Source: Parvibaculum sp039680535 (GTDB lineage: Bacteria > Pseudomonadota > Alphaproteobacteria > Parvibaculales > Parvibaculaceae). Taken from it: a stretch of 64,000 nt of DNA. Below are positions 50,184-58,484 of the stretch, piece after piece (within the stretch, counting starts at the first letter, position 1; the number at the start of each line of letters is the position of its first letter). Location of the stretch: positions 124,001-188,000 of the forward strand of contig NZ_JBDKSS010000025.1 of assembly GCF_039680535.1 (NCBI RefSeq), in the 5' to 3' direction. The notes beneath the pieces were generated by a model. It did no database searches. It saw nothing but the letters and a program-made list of their open reading frames with translations, and was not told the DNA's origin. A program made the position numbers and the translations under genes.

Positions 50184-50972
50184 ATGATCGCGCTGGCTGA
50201 CATTCTGACGCTTGGCTCCGGCGCGCTGATCGGATTGACGCTCGGGCTCATCGGCGGCGGCGGCTCGATCCTCGCCGTGCCGCTCCTTGTCTATGTGGTG
50301 GGCGTCGCCTCGCCCCATGTCGCCATCGGCACCAGCGCCATTGCGGTCGCCGCCAATGCGCTTGTCGGCGTGGCGCTTCATGCGCGGGCGCGCTCGGTCA
50401 AATGGCCTTGCGCGCTGGTCTTTGCGGGCTCCGGCATCGTCGGCGCCTTTCTCGGCGCGCGGGTGGGCAAGGCCGTGGGTGGCGAGTTCCTGCTTTTCCT
50501 CTTTGGCCTTGTCATGATCGCGGTCGGCGTCACCATGCTGCTGCGCAAGGGCGAGGGCGGCAATCCGGATGTTCATCTCGATCAGGCGTCGGCGCCCGCG
50601 CTGCTTCCCTCGCTCACCGGTTATGGGCTCGGCGTCGGCCTGCTGTCGGGGTTCTTCGGGATCGGCGGCGGCTTCCTGATCGTGCCGGGCCTCATCAACG
50701 CCACCAACATGCCGATCCTCTTCGCGGTCGGATCGTCGCTCGTCTCCGTCGCGGCCTTCGGCCTTGCCACGGCGTCGAGCTATGCGCTGGCGGGACTCGT
50801 CGACTGGCATGTGGCGGCGCTGTTGCTCGCAGGCGGCGTCGTCGGCGCGCTCATCGGCACGGCGCTCGCGCGAAAACTTGCGGCGAAGAAGGCGCTGCTC
50901 GCGCGCATCTTCGCCGTTATCGTCATGCTGGTTGGCCTTTACGTCAGCGCGCGAGGCCTCGCCGCCCTTTAA
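50184..50972 (+). CDS. TauE/SafE-type sulfite/anion exporter (TSUP family)
   Basis: 262 aa with about eight membrane helices. The repeated motifs GLTLGLIGGGGSILAVPLLVY and GLLSGFFGIGGGFLIVPGLI mark the two homologous halves of the TSUP family. In this setting it likely exports sulfite or other products of persulfide oxidation. The ATG at 50184 follows GGAGGTGGAA. Its TAA and the TAA of the convergent ccr gene overlap on opposite strands. Confidence 0.9.
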   Translation: MIALADILTLGSGALIGLTLGLIGGGGSILAVPLLVYVVGVASPHVAIGTSAIAVAANALVGVALHARARSVKWPCALVFAGSGIVGAFLGARVGKAVGGEFLLFLFGLVMIAVGVTMLLRKGEGGNPDVHLDQASAPALLPSLTGYGLGVGLLSGFFGIGGGFLIVPGLINATNMPILFAVGSSLVSVAAFGLATASSYALAGLVDWHVAALLLAGGVVGALIGTALARKLAAKKALLARIFAVIVMLVGLYVSARGLAAL

Positions 50973-52267
50973 GCGACGTTGCCCGCCTCGATCGCATCTT
51001 CATAGGTGCGAAGGCCGGGGTGCTTGGCCGAGACGAGCACGGCCATGTTGCCGGGCAGATGCTCGTTCTTCCACATCTTCATATGCGCCTTCGGAATGTC
51101 TTCCCATGAGAAGACCTCCGAAAGGCCCGGATCGATGCGGCGCTCGATGACGAGCTGGTTCGCGGCCGAGGCCTGCTTCAGATGCGCGAAATGCGAGCCC
51201 TGGATGCGCTTCTGCCGCATCCAGACGAAACGCGCGTCGAAGGTGATGTTGAAGCCGGACGTGCCCGCGCAGAAAACGACCATGCCGCCGCGCTTCGCGA
51301 CCATGCAGGAGACGGGGAAGGTCGCTTCGCCCGGATGCTCGAAAACGATGTCCGGATCGATGCCCTTGCCGGTGATGTCCCAGATTGCCTTGCCGAACTT
51401 GCGCGCCTCTTTCATGAAGTCGTTGAATTCGGCGGAATTGACCTTGGGCAACTGGCCCCAGCAGTTGAAATCCTTGCGATTGATGACGCCCTTGGCGCCG
51501 AGCGACATCACATAGTCGCGCTTGCTCTCGTCGGAGATGACGCCGATCGCGTGGGCGCCCGCCGTGGCGCAGAGCTGCACGGCGAAGGAGCCGAGACCGC
51601 CGGACGCACCCCAGACCAGCACGTTCTGGCCGGGTTCGAGCGTATGCGGACGATGTCCGAAAAGCATGCGGTAGGCAGTGGCCAGCGTCAGCGTGTAGCA
51701 GGCGCTCTCTTCCCAGGTGAGGTGCTTGGGGCGCGGCATGAGCTGCTGCGACTGCACGCGGGCAAACTGGGCGAAGGAACCGTCCGGCGTCTCATAGCCC
51801 CAGATGCGCTGCGAGGGCGAGAGCATCGGGTCGCCGCCGTTGCATTCCTCGTCGTCATGGTCGTCCTGATTGCAATGGATGACGACCTCGTCGCCGACCT
51901 TCCACCGCGTGACCTTGGAGCCGACGGCATAGACGATGCCCGAGGCGTCGGACCCGGCGATGTGATAGGGCACCTTGTGCACGTCGAAGACGGAAATGGG
52001 CGTGCCGAGCGCGGCCCAGACGCCGTTGTAGTTGACGCCCGCCGCCATCACGAGGACGAGCACGTCATGGCTGTCGAGTTCCCATGTCGGCACGACTTCC
52101 ACCTGCATCGCATGCTCCGGCGGGCCGTGGCGCTCGCGGCGGATGGTCCATGCGTACATCTTCGCCGGAACATGGCCGAGAGGCGGGATCTCGCCGATCT
52201 CGTAGAGATCCTTCTTCGGAAGCGGATTGTCGCCCGCGGCAGCCGCCGTGCTGTCGGTCTTCGCCAT
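50969..52267 (-). CDS. ccr: Crotonyl-CoA carboxylase/reductase
   Basis: 432 aa MDR-family enzyme. It reduces crotonyl-CoA with NADPH while adding CO2, giving ethylmalonyl-CoA, the key step of the ethylmalonyl-CoA pathway. VNYNGVWAALGTPISVFDVH, the long EECNGGDPMLSPSQRIWGYE insertion, VWGASGGLGSFAVQLC, GVINRKDFNCWGQLP and IQGSHFAHL are characteristic of Ccr and not of ordinary quinone reductases. The ATG at 52267 follows GAGGACAG. A TTGCA palindrome lies about 155 bp upstream. Confidence 0.96.
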   Translation of the reverse strand: MAKTDSTAAAAGDNPLPKKDLYEIGEIPPLGHVPAKMYAWTIRRERHGPPEHAMQVEVVPTWELDSHDVLVLVMAAGVNYNGVWAALGTPISVFDVHKVPYHIAGSDASGIVYAVGSKVTRWKVGDEVVIHCNQDDHDDEECNGGDPMLSPSQRIWGYETPDGSFAQFARVQSQQLMPRPKHLTWEESACYTLTLATAYRMLFGHRPHTLEPGQNVLVWGASGGLGSFAVQLCATAGAHAIGVISDESKRDYVMSLGAKGVINRKDFNCWGQLPKVNSAEFNDFMKEARKFGKAIWDITGKGIDPDIVFEHPGEATFPVSCMVAKRGGMVVFCAGTSGFNITFDARFVWMRQKRIQGSHFAHLKQASAANQLVIERRIDPGLSEVFSWEDIPKAHMKMWKNEHLPGNMAVLVSAKHPGLRTYEDAIEAGNVA

Positions 52268-52410
52268 ACTCTGTCCTCGCTCATACCCCCTGGGCCCTTT
52301 GCCGGAGGCTGATGCCTGAAGCCGGGCCCATGATCCATCCGTCATCCGTTTGCCGCAATGAGAGGCAGCGGAGCGGTTTTGCCCGGATCATTGGCGGATG
52401 ACGCGGGGGA

Positions 52411-52433
52411 TGCAAGGAGTTTTTGCACTGCAA
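52411..52433. promoter_or_regulatory. Triple TTGCA/TGCAA half-site cluster upstream of ccr
   Basis: TGCAA (52411-52415), seven bases, then TTGCA-C-TGCAA (52423-52433), a perfect 11-bp palindrome. This matches the phaR-phaA site TTGCA-T-TGCAC. It lies between divergent ccr and the diiron gene and could control both. Confidence 0.6.
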
Positions 52434-52522
52434 CAAAGACGTTTTGCCCGGCTAGACGCCAGCTCGGGCGGGCGCTTTCTCCCTTTCCGTCGCGTCAACT
52501 TCTCGGCTAGCATTTCTTCATG

Positions 52523-52537
52523 CGGAGTATAACTCCG
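52523..52537. promoter_or_regulatory. CGGAGT-ATA-ACTCCG dyad before the diiron gene
   Basis: A 6-bp-arm inverted repeat overlaps the hexamer TATAAC (52528-52533), a plausible -10 element, 27 bp before the diiron ATG. It may be a repressor operator over the promoter. No matching -35 was found. Confidence 0.45.
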
Positions 52538-52563
52538 TATTTGGCCTTTGGGAGGAGGACCGA

Positions 52564-53643
52564 ATGAGCTTCAAGGACATGTATGCGATCGCGCTCGATG
52601 GCAGCCATTGGGACGTGCCGCAAAATTACGACGCGATGTTCAACTGGAATTACGACCCCGAACGCACGGCGATGATGGGGCTCTACCAGAAGGGCAAGGA
52701 GATGCAGTGGGACGCGAAGACCCGCATCGACTGGTCCCAGGAGCTCGACGAGGACAATCCCGAGCAGCTGCCCGACGAGATGCTGCCGATCAACGGCATG
52801 GCCGCTTTCGAGAAGATGTCGCGCAAGGAGAAGGCCAGCGTCCGCAAGCACTTCCAGGCGTGGCAGCTCTCGCAGTTCATGCAGGGCGAGCAGGGCGCGC
52901 TCATCTGCACCGCGAAGATCGTGACGCAGGTGCCGGACATGGACTCGAAGTTCTACGCCTCGACGCAGGTGATCGACGAGGCCCGCCATGTCGAGAGCTA
53001 CAAGATGCTGCTCTCGAAGTTCAATCTCGTCTATCCGATGACGAAGCCGCTACAGACGCTGATCGAGCAGACCCTGCGCGACAGCCGCTGGGACATGACC
53101 TATCTCGGCATGCAGGTGGTGATCGAGGGACTTGCGCTCGCCGCCTTCGCGCAGATCCGCGACCATGCACAGAATCCGCTTGCCGCTGCCGTGAACGCCT
53201 ATGTCATGCAGGATGAATCCCGCCACGTCGCCTTCGGACGCCTGGCGCTGCGCGACTATTATCCTCAGCTCTCGGAGAAGGAGCGCGACGAGCGCGAGGA
53301 ATTCCTGCTCGAAGCAAGCTATCTGATGCGTGACCGTTTCGACGCCGTCGAGGTCTGGCAGAATCTCGGCCTCGATCCCGTCGAATGCGCCGAGCACATG
53401 TATCATTCGGGCTTCATGGCGAAGTTCCGCTCCTCGCTCTTCCAGCGCATCGTTCCCATCGTGAAAGATGTGGGCCTTTGGGGGACGCGTATCCGCAAGG
53501 GCTATGAGGAGATGGGCGTCATCGACTACGCCAAGCAGGATGTCGATGCGATGCAGGCGAATGACGATTTCATCGCCCGCGAATTCGATGCGCGTCGAAA
53601 GCACATCGAAAGCGTTGCGGCACGCGCCTCCGCCGCCGAATAG
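52564..53643 (+). CDS. Ferritin-like diiron protein of unknown function
   Basis: 359 aa helical protein. Glu in MQGEQGAL, DEARHVESYKMLL (E..H), Glu in VIEGLALAAF and DESRHVAFG (E..H) give the complete four-helix-bundle ligand set for a carboxylate-bridged diiron centre. The family is related to AurF-type oxygenases and R2-like proteins, but I cannot name a reaction. The ATG is preceded by GGGAGGAGGACC. It sits between ccr and ecm, with operator-like dyads in its promoter and a terminator after it. An oxygen-dependent acyl-CoA or lipid step is conceivable but not shown. Confidence 0.82.
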   Translation: MSFKDMYAIALDGSHWDVPQNYDAMFNWNYDPERTAMMGLYQKGKEMQWDAKTRIDWSQELDEDNPEQLPDEMLPINGMAAFEKMSRKEKASVRKHFQAWQLSQFMQGEQGALICTAKIVTQVPDMDSKFYASTQVIDEARHVESYKMLLSKFNLVYPMTKPLQTLIEQTLRDSRWDMTYLGMQVVIEGLALAAFAQIRDHAQNPLAAAVNAYVMQDESRHVAFGRLALRDYYPQLSEKERDEREEFLLEASYLMRDRFDAVEVWQNLGLDPVECAEHMYHSGFMAKFRSSLFQRIVPIVKDVGLWGTRIRKGYEEMGVIDYAKQDVDAMQANDDFIAREFDARRKHIESVAARASAAE

Positions 53644-53654
53644 GCTCGTCTGCG

Positions 53655-53681
53655 CGCTGGAACGGCTTGGCCGTTCCAGCG
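53655..53681 (+). terminator. Hairpin terminator after the diiron gene
   Basis: CGCTGGAACGG (53655-53665), loop CTTGG, CCGTTCCAGCG (53671-53681), an 11-bp perfect stem 12 bp after the stop, followed by a short TTT. Confidence 0.7.
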
Positions 53682-53771
53682 TTTGGCATGGGAGGCGCGA
53701 GATTTGCCTTGTTCCGGCCACAGATTGGCGGGACGCTCCTTCAACGCTCACCCGCAGGGAAGGATCTGCTC

Positions 53772-54281
53772 ATGACCACCAAATCTCCGACAAGGTTCGT
53801 TGCGTTGCTGGCCGCCGCTGCGGTCGTCATGCCGACACTCGCCTTTGCCGAGGATCACCGCCCGCCGCCCGGTCCGGGGCAGGGCCAGCCTCAGCATCGC
53901 GACATGGAGCGGCGCGACCGGGACGGGCGCCAACCTCGCGACATGGAACGGCGCGATCAGGACAGGCACCGGGATCGTGACACGTGGCGTCGGCAATCGC
54001 GCGATCGTGACCGGCCTGAGTTTCGGCATGACGAGTCACGCTATGCACGCGACTATTACCGCAATCCCGGCCATCGTTGGGATGCGCCGCGTCCGCCGCG
54101 CGGATATGGCTATGGACACCGGCTGCCGCGCAATTACTGGCGCCCCCTGCCGCCCGGCCTTCGCGGCCATTTCCACCCGCGCCCCGGCTATGACTACTAC
54201 ATGGTTGGCAACGATATCGTGCTCGTGGCGATCGCGACCGGCATCATTGTGGACATTCTCTACAATGTGAACCGGTACTGA
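53772..54281 (+). CDS. RcnB-like periplasmic protein
   Basis: 169 aa. A signal peptide (FVALLAAAAVVMPTLAFA) is followed by an Arg/Asp/His-rich low-complexity region with a 13-residue repeat beginning RDMERRD twice (DNA copies from 53901 and 53940). The C-terminal RcnB-like domain reads HRLPRNYWRPLPPGLRGHF and ends YYMVGNDIVLVAIATGIIVDILYNV. RcnB affects nickel/cobalt export in E. coli. Next to B12-dependent ecm a cobalt role is attractive but unproven. The ATG follows AAGGATCTGC. Confidence 0.78.
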   Translation: MTTKSPTRFVALLAAAAVVMPTLAFAEDHRPPPGPGQGQPQHRDMERRDRDGRQPRDMERRDQDRHRDRDTWRRQSRDRDRPEFRHDESRYARDYYRNPGHRWDAPRPPRGYGYGHRLPRNYWRPLPPGLRGHFHPRPGYDYYMVGNDIVLVAIATGIIVDILYNVNRY

Positions 54282-54299
54282 GGCGCAGGCGCCATTTTC

Positions 54300-54333
54300 G
54301 AGGCCCGGGAGCAATCCCGGGCCTCCTCCTTTT
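54300..54333 (+). terminator. Intrinsic terminator after the RcnB-like gene
   Basis: GAGGCCCGGG (54300-54309), six bases, CCCGGGCCTC (54316-54325), then CTCCTTTT. It lies 19 bp after the stop. Confidence 0.85.
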
Positions 54334-54396
54334 GCGCCGCAGCAAAGCCTGTGATAAGGCGTTTCGAACAGAGAACGCAGCGTAAAGGCGAGAGAC

Positions 54397-56391
54397 ATGG
54401 CAAAGGACGAAGGCGGCAAGCCGGCCCCGAAGCAGGACCAGCCCTGGATTTTCCGCACCTATGCGGGCCATTCGACCGCCGCGGCCTCGAACGAGCTTTA
54501 CCGGACCAATCTCGCGCGCGGGCAGACGGGCCTTTCCGTGGCCTTCGATCTGCCGACCCAGACGGGTTATGACAGCGACCATGTGCTGGCCAAGGGCGAG
54601 GTTGGCAAGGTCGGTGTGCCGATCAGCCATATCGGCGACATGCGGGATCTCTTCCACGATCTTCCGCTCGACCAGATGAACACCTCGATGACGATCAACG
54701 CGACGGCGGCCTGGCTGCTGGCGCTTTACATCGCGGTGGCCGACGAGCAGGGCGCGGACCGCGCGAAGCTCCAGGGCACGGTGCAGAACGACATCATCAA
54801 GGAATATCTCTCGCGCGGAACCTATGTGTTCCCGCCCGAGCCCTCGATGCGCCTCATCACGGACATCGTCTCCTACACCTATACGCAGGTACCGAAGTGG
54901 AACCCCACGAACGTCTGCTCCTACCATCTGCAGGAAGCAGGCGCGACGCCGGTGCAGGAGCTTGCCTTCGCACTCGCCAATGCCATCGCGCTGCTTGACC
55001 ATGTGAAGGCGAGCGGGCAGGTGCCGGAGCATGAATTTCCGCAGGTCGTCGGCCGTATTTCCTTCTTCGTAAACGCGGGCGTGCGCTTCATCACCGAAAT
55101 CGCCAAGATGCGCGCCTTCGTCGATCTCTGGGATGAGATCTGCCGCGATCGCTATGGCGTCACCGACGAGAAGCTTCGCCGCTTCCGCTATGGCGTGCAG
55201 GTGAACTCGCTCGGCCTCACCGAGCAGCAGCCGGAAAACAACGTCTATCGCATCCTGATCGAGATGCTGGCCGTCACGCTGTCGAAGAAGGCCCGCGCCC
55301 GTGCCGTGCAGTTGCCCGCCTGGAACGAGGCGCTTGGCCTGCCCCGTCCCTGGGACCAGCAATGGTCGCTCCGCGCGCAGCAGATTCTCGCCTATGAGAC
55401 GGACCTTCTTCAGTATCAGGACATTTTCGACGGCAGCCACGTCATGGATGCCAAGGTCGAGGCGCTGAAGGCGGAAGCCCGCGAGGAACTGAAGCGCATC
55501 GAGGACATGGGCGGCGCCGTCGCGGCCATCGAAACCGCCTATATGAAGGAGCAGCTCGTCGCCTCGAACTCAGCGCGGCTTGCCGGCATCGAGGCGGGCG
55601 AGCAGAAGGTCATCGGCGTCAACGCCTTTGTCGAAACGGCGCCTTCGCCGCTCGCGACCGGCGAAGGCTCGATCCTTACCGTTTCCCACGAGGTGGAAGA
55701 GCACCAGATCGCCCGGCTCAAGGAGTGGCGCCGCGCGCGCGATAACGACGCGGTGGAAGCGGCGCTCGCCGAGCTTCGCCGCGCCGCGAAGGAAGGCCGC
55801 AATATCATGGAGCCGTCGATCGTTTGCGCGAAGGTGGGCGTCACCACCGGCGAATGGGGCACCGCGCTCCGTTCGGTCTTCGGCGAATATCGCGCGCCGA
55901 CGGGCGTTTCCCGCGCCGCGCGCAACGACGCGCCGGAACTCGATCATGTGCGTGGCATGGTCGATGCCGTATCGAAGAAGCTGGGCCGCCGCCTCAAGTT
56001 CCTTGTCGGCAAGCCCGGCCTCGACGGTCATTCCAACGGCGCCGAACAGATCGCCGTGCGTGCCCGCGATTGCGGCATGGATGTCGTTTACGACGGTATC
56101 CGCCTGACGCCGGCGGAGATCGTTGAGGCGGCGCGCGACGGCCGCGTCCACGTGCTCGGCCTTTCGATCCTTTCGGGCAGCCACATTCCGCTCGTCACCG
56201 AAGTCATGGCGCGGCTCAAGGAAGAGGGGATCAGGATCCCCGTCGTCGTCGGCGGTATCATTCCGCAAGACGACGCCGAAAAGCTCCGCGCTGCGGGCGT
56301 CGCCGCCGTTTACACGCCCAAGGACTTCCAGATCACCGACATCATGGCCGATGTCGTGCATCTGGTGGACGCGGACGCCGACGCGGCATAG
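54397..56391 (+). CDS. ecm: Ethylmalonyl-CoA mutase
   Basis: 664 aa coenzyme B12 mutase converting (2R)-ethylmalonyl-CoA to methylsuccinyl-CoA. The N-terminal TIM barrel has YRTNLARGQTGLSVAFDLPT, HIGDMRDLFHDLPLDQMNTS and PKWNPTNVCSYHLQEAGAT. The C-terminal domain has the B12-binding DGHSNG (D-x-H-x-x-G) in VGKPGLDGHSNGAEQ, then LSILSGSH and VVGGIIP. The short N-terminus and single-subunit form match Ecm/MeaA rather than methylmalonyl-CoA mutase. It needs adenosylcobalamin, made by the pduO product. The ATG follows GGCGAGAG. Confidence 0.95.
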   Translation: MAKDEGGKPAPKQDQPWIFRTYAGHSTAAASNELYRTNLARGQTGLSVAFDLPTQTGYDSDHVLAKGEVGKVGVPISHIGDMRDLFHDLPLDQMNTSMTINATAAWLLALYIAVADEQGADRAKLQGTVQNDIIKEYLSRGTYVFPPEPSMRLITDIVSYTYTQVPKWNPTNVCSYHLQEAGATPVQELAFALANAIALLDHVKASGQVPEHEFPQVVGRISFFVNAGVRFITEIAKMRAFVDLWDEICRDRYGVTDEKLRRFRYGVQVNSLGLTEQQPENNVYRILIEMLAVTLSKKARARAVQLPAWNEALGLPRPWDQQWSLRAQQILAYETDLLQYQDIFDGSHVMDAKVEALKAEAREELKRIEDMGGAVAAIETAYMKEQLVASNSARLAGIEAGEQKVIGVNAFVETAPSPLATGEGSILTVSHEVEEHQIARLKEWRRARDNDAVEAALAELRRAAKEGRNIMEPSIVCAKVGVTTGEWGTALRSVFGEYRAPTGVSRAARNDAPELDHVRGMVDAVSKKLGRRLKFLVGKPGLDGHSNGAEQIAVRARDCGMDVVYDGIRLTPAEIVEAARDGRVHVLGLSILSGSHIPLVTEVMARLKEEGIRIPVVVGGIIPQDDAEKLRAAGVAAVYTPKDFQITDIMADVVHLVDADADAA

Positions 56392-56424
56392 GTCCGCCGC
56401 CCCCCTCCTGCCCGGAAAGTTCCC

Positions 56425-57369
56425 ATGGGATATGCGTTGAGTCTCGTCCTGCCGATCTTCGGTGTGATCGGTCTGGGCTATCTGGCTGTGCGGTTGCGCA
56501 TTCTTTCGGATGCGGCGATCGACGGGCTCGACGCTTATGTCTTTACCTTCGGCATTCCATTTCTTCTGTTCCGCAACATCGCGCGGACGGCGATGCCGGA
56601 CACGCTGCCCTGGAGCCTGTGGCTTTCCTATTACGGCGCGATGCTCGGCGTCTGGCTCGTGGGCTCGCTCATCGCGCGGTTTGCGCTGAAGAAGAATTTC
56701 GGAGAAGCGGTCATCATCGGTTTCGGCGGCGGGCAGGGCAACGTCGTCATGCTCGGCATTCCGATCATCCTGACCGGCTTCGGAGATGCGGCGGGCGTGC
56801 CGCTCTTTCTTCTGCTTGCCTTTCACGGCCTCATTCTCATCACGACGGCGACCTTTCTGCTTGAGATGGCGCAACTGCCCGAGGGGCAGCAGGTGCCGAT
56901 CCGGCGCATCCTGATGAACGGGCTGATGGGATCGCTGAAGAACCCGATCATCATCGGACTTGGTCTGGGCCTCATTTATGGCCGCTTCGGCGTGCCATTG
57001 CCGGGCCCGGTCGACGCAACGGTCGAGATGATGAGCAAGACCGGTATTCCCTGTGCGCTTTTCGTACTCGGCGGAATGCTCACGCGCTATCACCTGCGAT
57101 CAGCCATCGCGACCGCCAGCATGACGGCGACGTTCAAGCTCGTCGCGCATCCGCTGCTGGTTTTCGTGATGACCAATTTCGTCTTCGGCCTGCCGCCGCT
57201 CTGGGTTGCGGTGGCAACCGTACTCGCGGGCATGCCTACGGGCGTCTATTCGTCGATCCTTGCGGGCCGCTATCGCATGGCGCCCGCCACGGCGTCGAGC
57301 GCGGTGCTGATCTCGACGGCGATGAGCGCGATCACGCTGACGCTTCTGCTCAGTTACTTCAGGCCCTGA
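56425..57369 (+). CDS. AEC-family (auxin efflux carrier-like) transporter
   Basis: 314 aa with about ten membrane helices. LPIFGVIGLGYLAVRLRIL at the start, FGIPFLLFRNIA, GGGQGNVVMLGIPI, MSKTGIPCALFVLGGML and TGVYSSILAGRY are family marks. Bacterial members move malonate, malate or other small carboxylates. It starts 33 bp after ecm and may share its transcript, so a dicarboxylate role would fit. Confidence 0.87.
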   Translation: MGYALSLVLPIFGVIGLGYLAVRLRILSDAAIDGLDAYVFTFGIPFLLFRNIARTAMPDTLPWSLWLSYYGAMLGVWLVGSLIARFALKKNFGEAVIIGFGGGQGNVVMLGIPIILTGFGDAAGVPLFLLLAFHGLILITTATFLLEMAQLPEGQQVPIRRILMNGLMGSLKNPIIIGLGLGLIYGRFGVPLPGPVDATVEMMSKTGIPCALFVLGGMLTRYHLRSAIATASMTATFKLVAHPLLVFVMTNFVFGLPPLWVAVATVLAGMPTGVYSSILAGRYRMAPATASSAVLISTAMSAITLTLLLSYFRP

Positions 57370-57372
57370 CGA

Positions 57373-58398
57373 TCAGGCAGCCGCCGTGGCCTCGCTGGCC
57401 GTCGCCTGCGCTTTCAGGCGGAAGGCCTGTGGGCGCACGAAGAAGAAAGCGAGTGGCGTATCCTTCACGATGCGATAGGCAAGAAGCGGCGTGCCGACCG
57501 CCGTGACGATGCAGGCGAGCGTGAGCAGATCGCCATTCGTCACGCCGAGCTTCAGCAGGGCGATGCGCGTCGAGGCCATGGGCAGGAAGAAGGCGAGGAA
57601 GACATAGAGCGAGCGCGAGCCGATATAGGTGAGCGGCGCGCCCCAGCCCTGCGCGACGAGCATCGCGACGCACATCAGCGTCGCCGCACCGCCGACATAA
57701 CCCGTCAGCAATTCCATCGCGCGAATATCGACCGCGCCCGAAAAGACGATAAGCCCGACTGCGATGAACATCGCCGCGCTTGCGCCAAGCGCCGCCGCGA
57801 CATGCGTCCGCGCCCATTCCGCCAACTGGAAGACATAGGGCGCACCATAGACGCCGGAGAAGAAGAAGACGAAGCGGTGCGCGAATTCGTCGGGGATCGT
57901 CCACCCCGTCTGGACGTTCGCGAAATAGAGAGCCAGCGCCGCGCCGATGACGAGGGCCTTGGGCGCGTCGCGCAGGAGGCGCATCAGCACGAAGAAGAGG
58001 CTCAGTTCATAGATGAACCAGAGCAGGCCGAAGGGCTCGAAGGGGATGAGCAGCAGATCCCTGTAGGTGACGGCCCATTCGCTGTCATGCGGGAGCACGA
58101 TCTTGAGCCCGATCTGGATCACGGACCAGAGCAGGTAGAAATAGACGAAATGCAGCACCTTGCCGTCGATGAAGCTCCGGAGGTCGCTCCGCAGCGCGCG
58201 CATGGCGAAAAGCCCCGCGACGAGAAAGAAGAGCGGCATGCGGAAGGGAATGGTGAATTCGCACAGGATGTTGAAGAGATAGGGCATGTGGGCGAGCGCT
58301 ACCGCGTCGTTATAGGTCGCGTGCTTCATCACCACGAGTGTCATTGTGAGACCCTTGGCGGCGTCGACCCAGTCAATACGTGGTTTGGCGGCAGTCAT
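57373..58398 (-). CDS. Acyltransferase-3 family membrane protein
   Basis: 341 aa with about ten membrane helices. RIDWVDAAKGLTMTLVVMKHA at the N-terminus carries the Arg/Asp and His of acyltransferase 3 proteins. FRMPLFFLVAGLFA, GLLWFIYELSLFF and YIGSRSLYVFLAFF follow. Relatives O-acylate envelope polysaccharides or lipids; the target here is unknown. It converges with the AEC transporter (3 bp). Confidence 0.84.
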   Translation of the reverse strand: MTAAKPRIDWVDAAKGLTMTLVVMKHATYNDAVALAHMPYLFNILCEFTIPFRMPLFFLVAGLFAMRALRSDLRSFIDGKVLHFVYFYLLWSVIQIGLKIVLPHDSEWAVTYRDLLLIPFEPFGLLWFIYELSLFFVLMRLLRDAPKALVIGAALALYFANVQTGWTIPDEFAHRFVFFFSGVYGAPYVFQLAEWARTHVAAALGASAAMFIAVGLIVFSGAVDIRAMELLTGYVGGAATLMCVAMLVAQGWGAPLTYIGSRSLYVFLAFFLPMASTRIALLKLGVTNGDLLTLACIVTAVGTPLLAYRIVKDTPLAFFFVRPQAFRLKAQATASEATAAA

Positions 58399-58484
58399 TT
58401 ACCATGCTCTCCGTGTTCCCCGTCCCCGGATGGGACGCGGGCTGCGGCTTCCGCTTCGCGGGAGCAGGAACCGCGCCAGAGAGA

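Noticed and set aside
54330..54347. TGC-GCC-GCA upstream of ecm as a third copy of the shared operator
   Set aside because: Only the short TGC-N3-GCA core is present, which is common by chance in this GC-rich DNA; the flanking TTGCA/TGCAA arms do not match.
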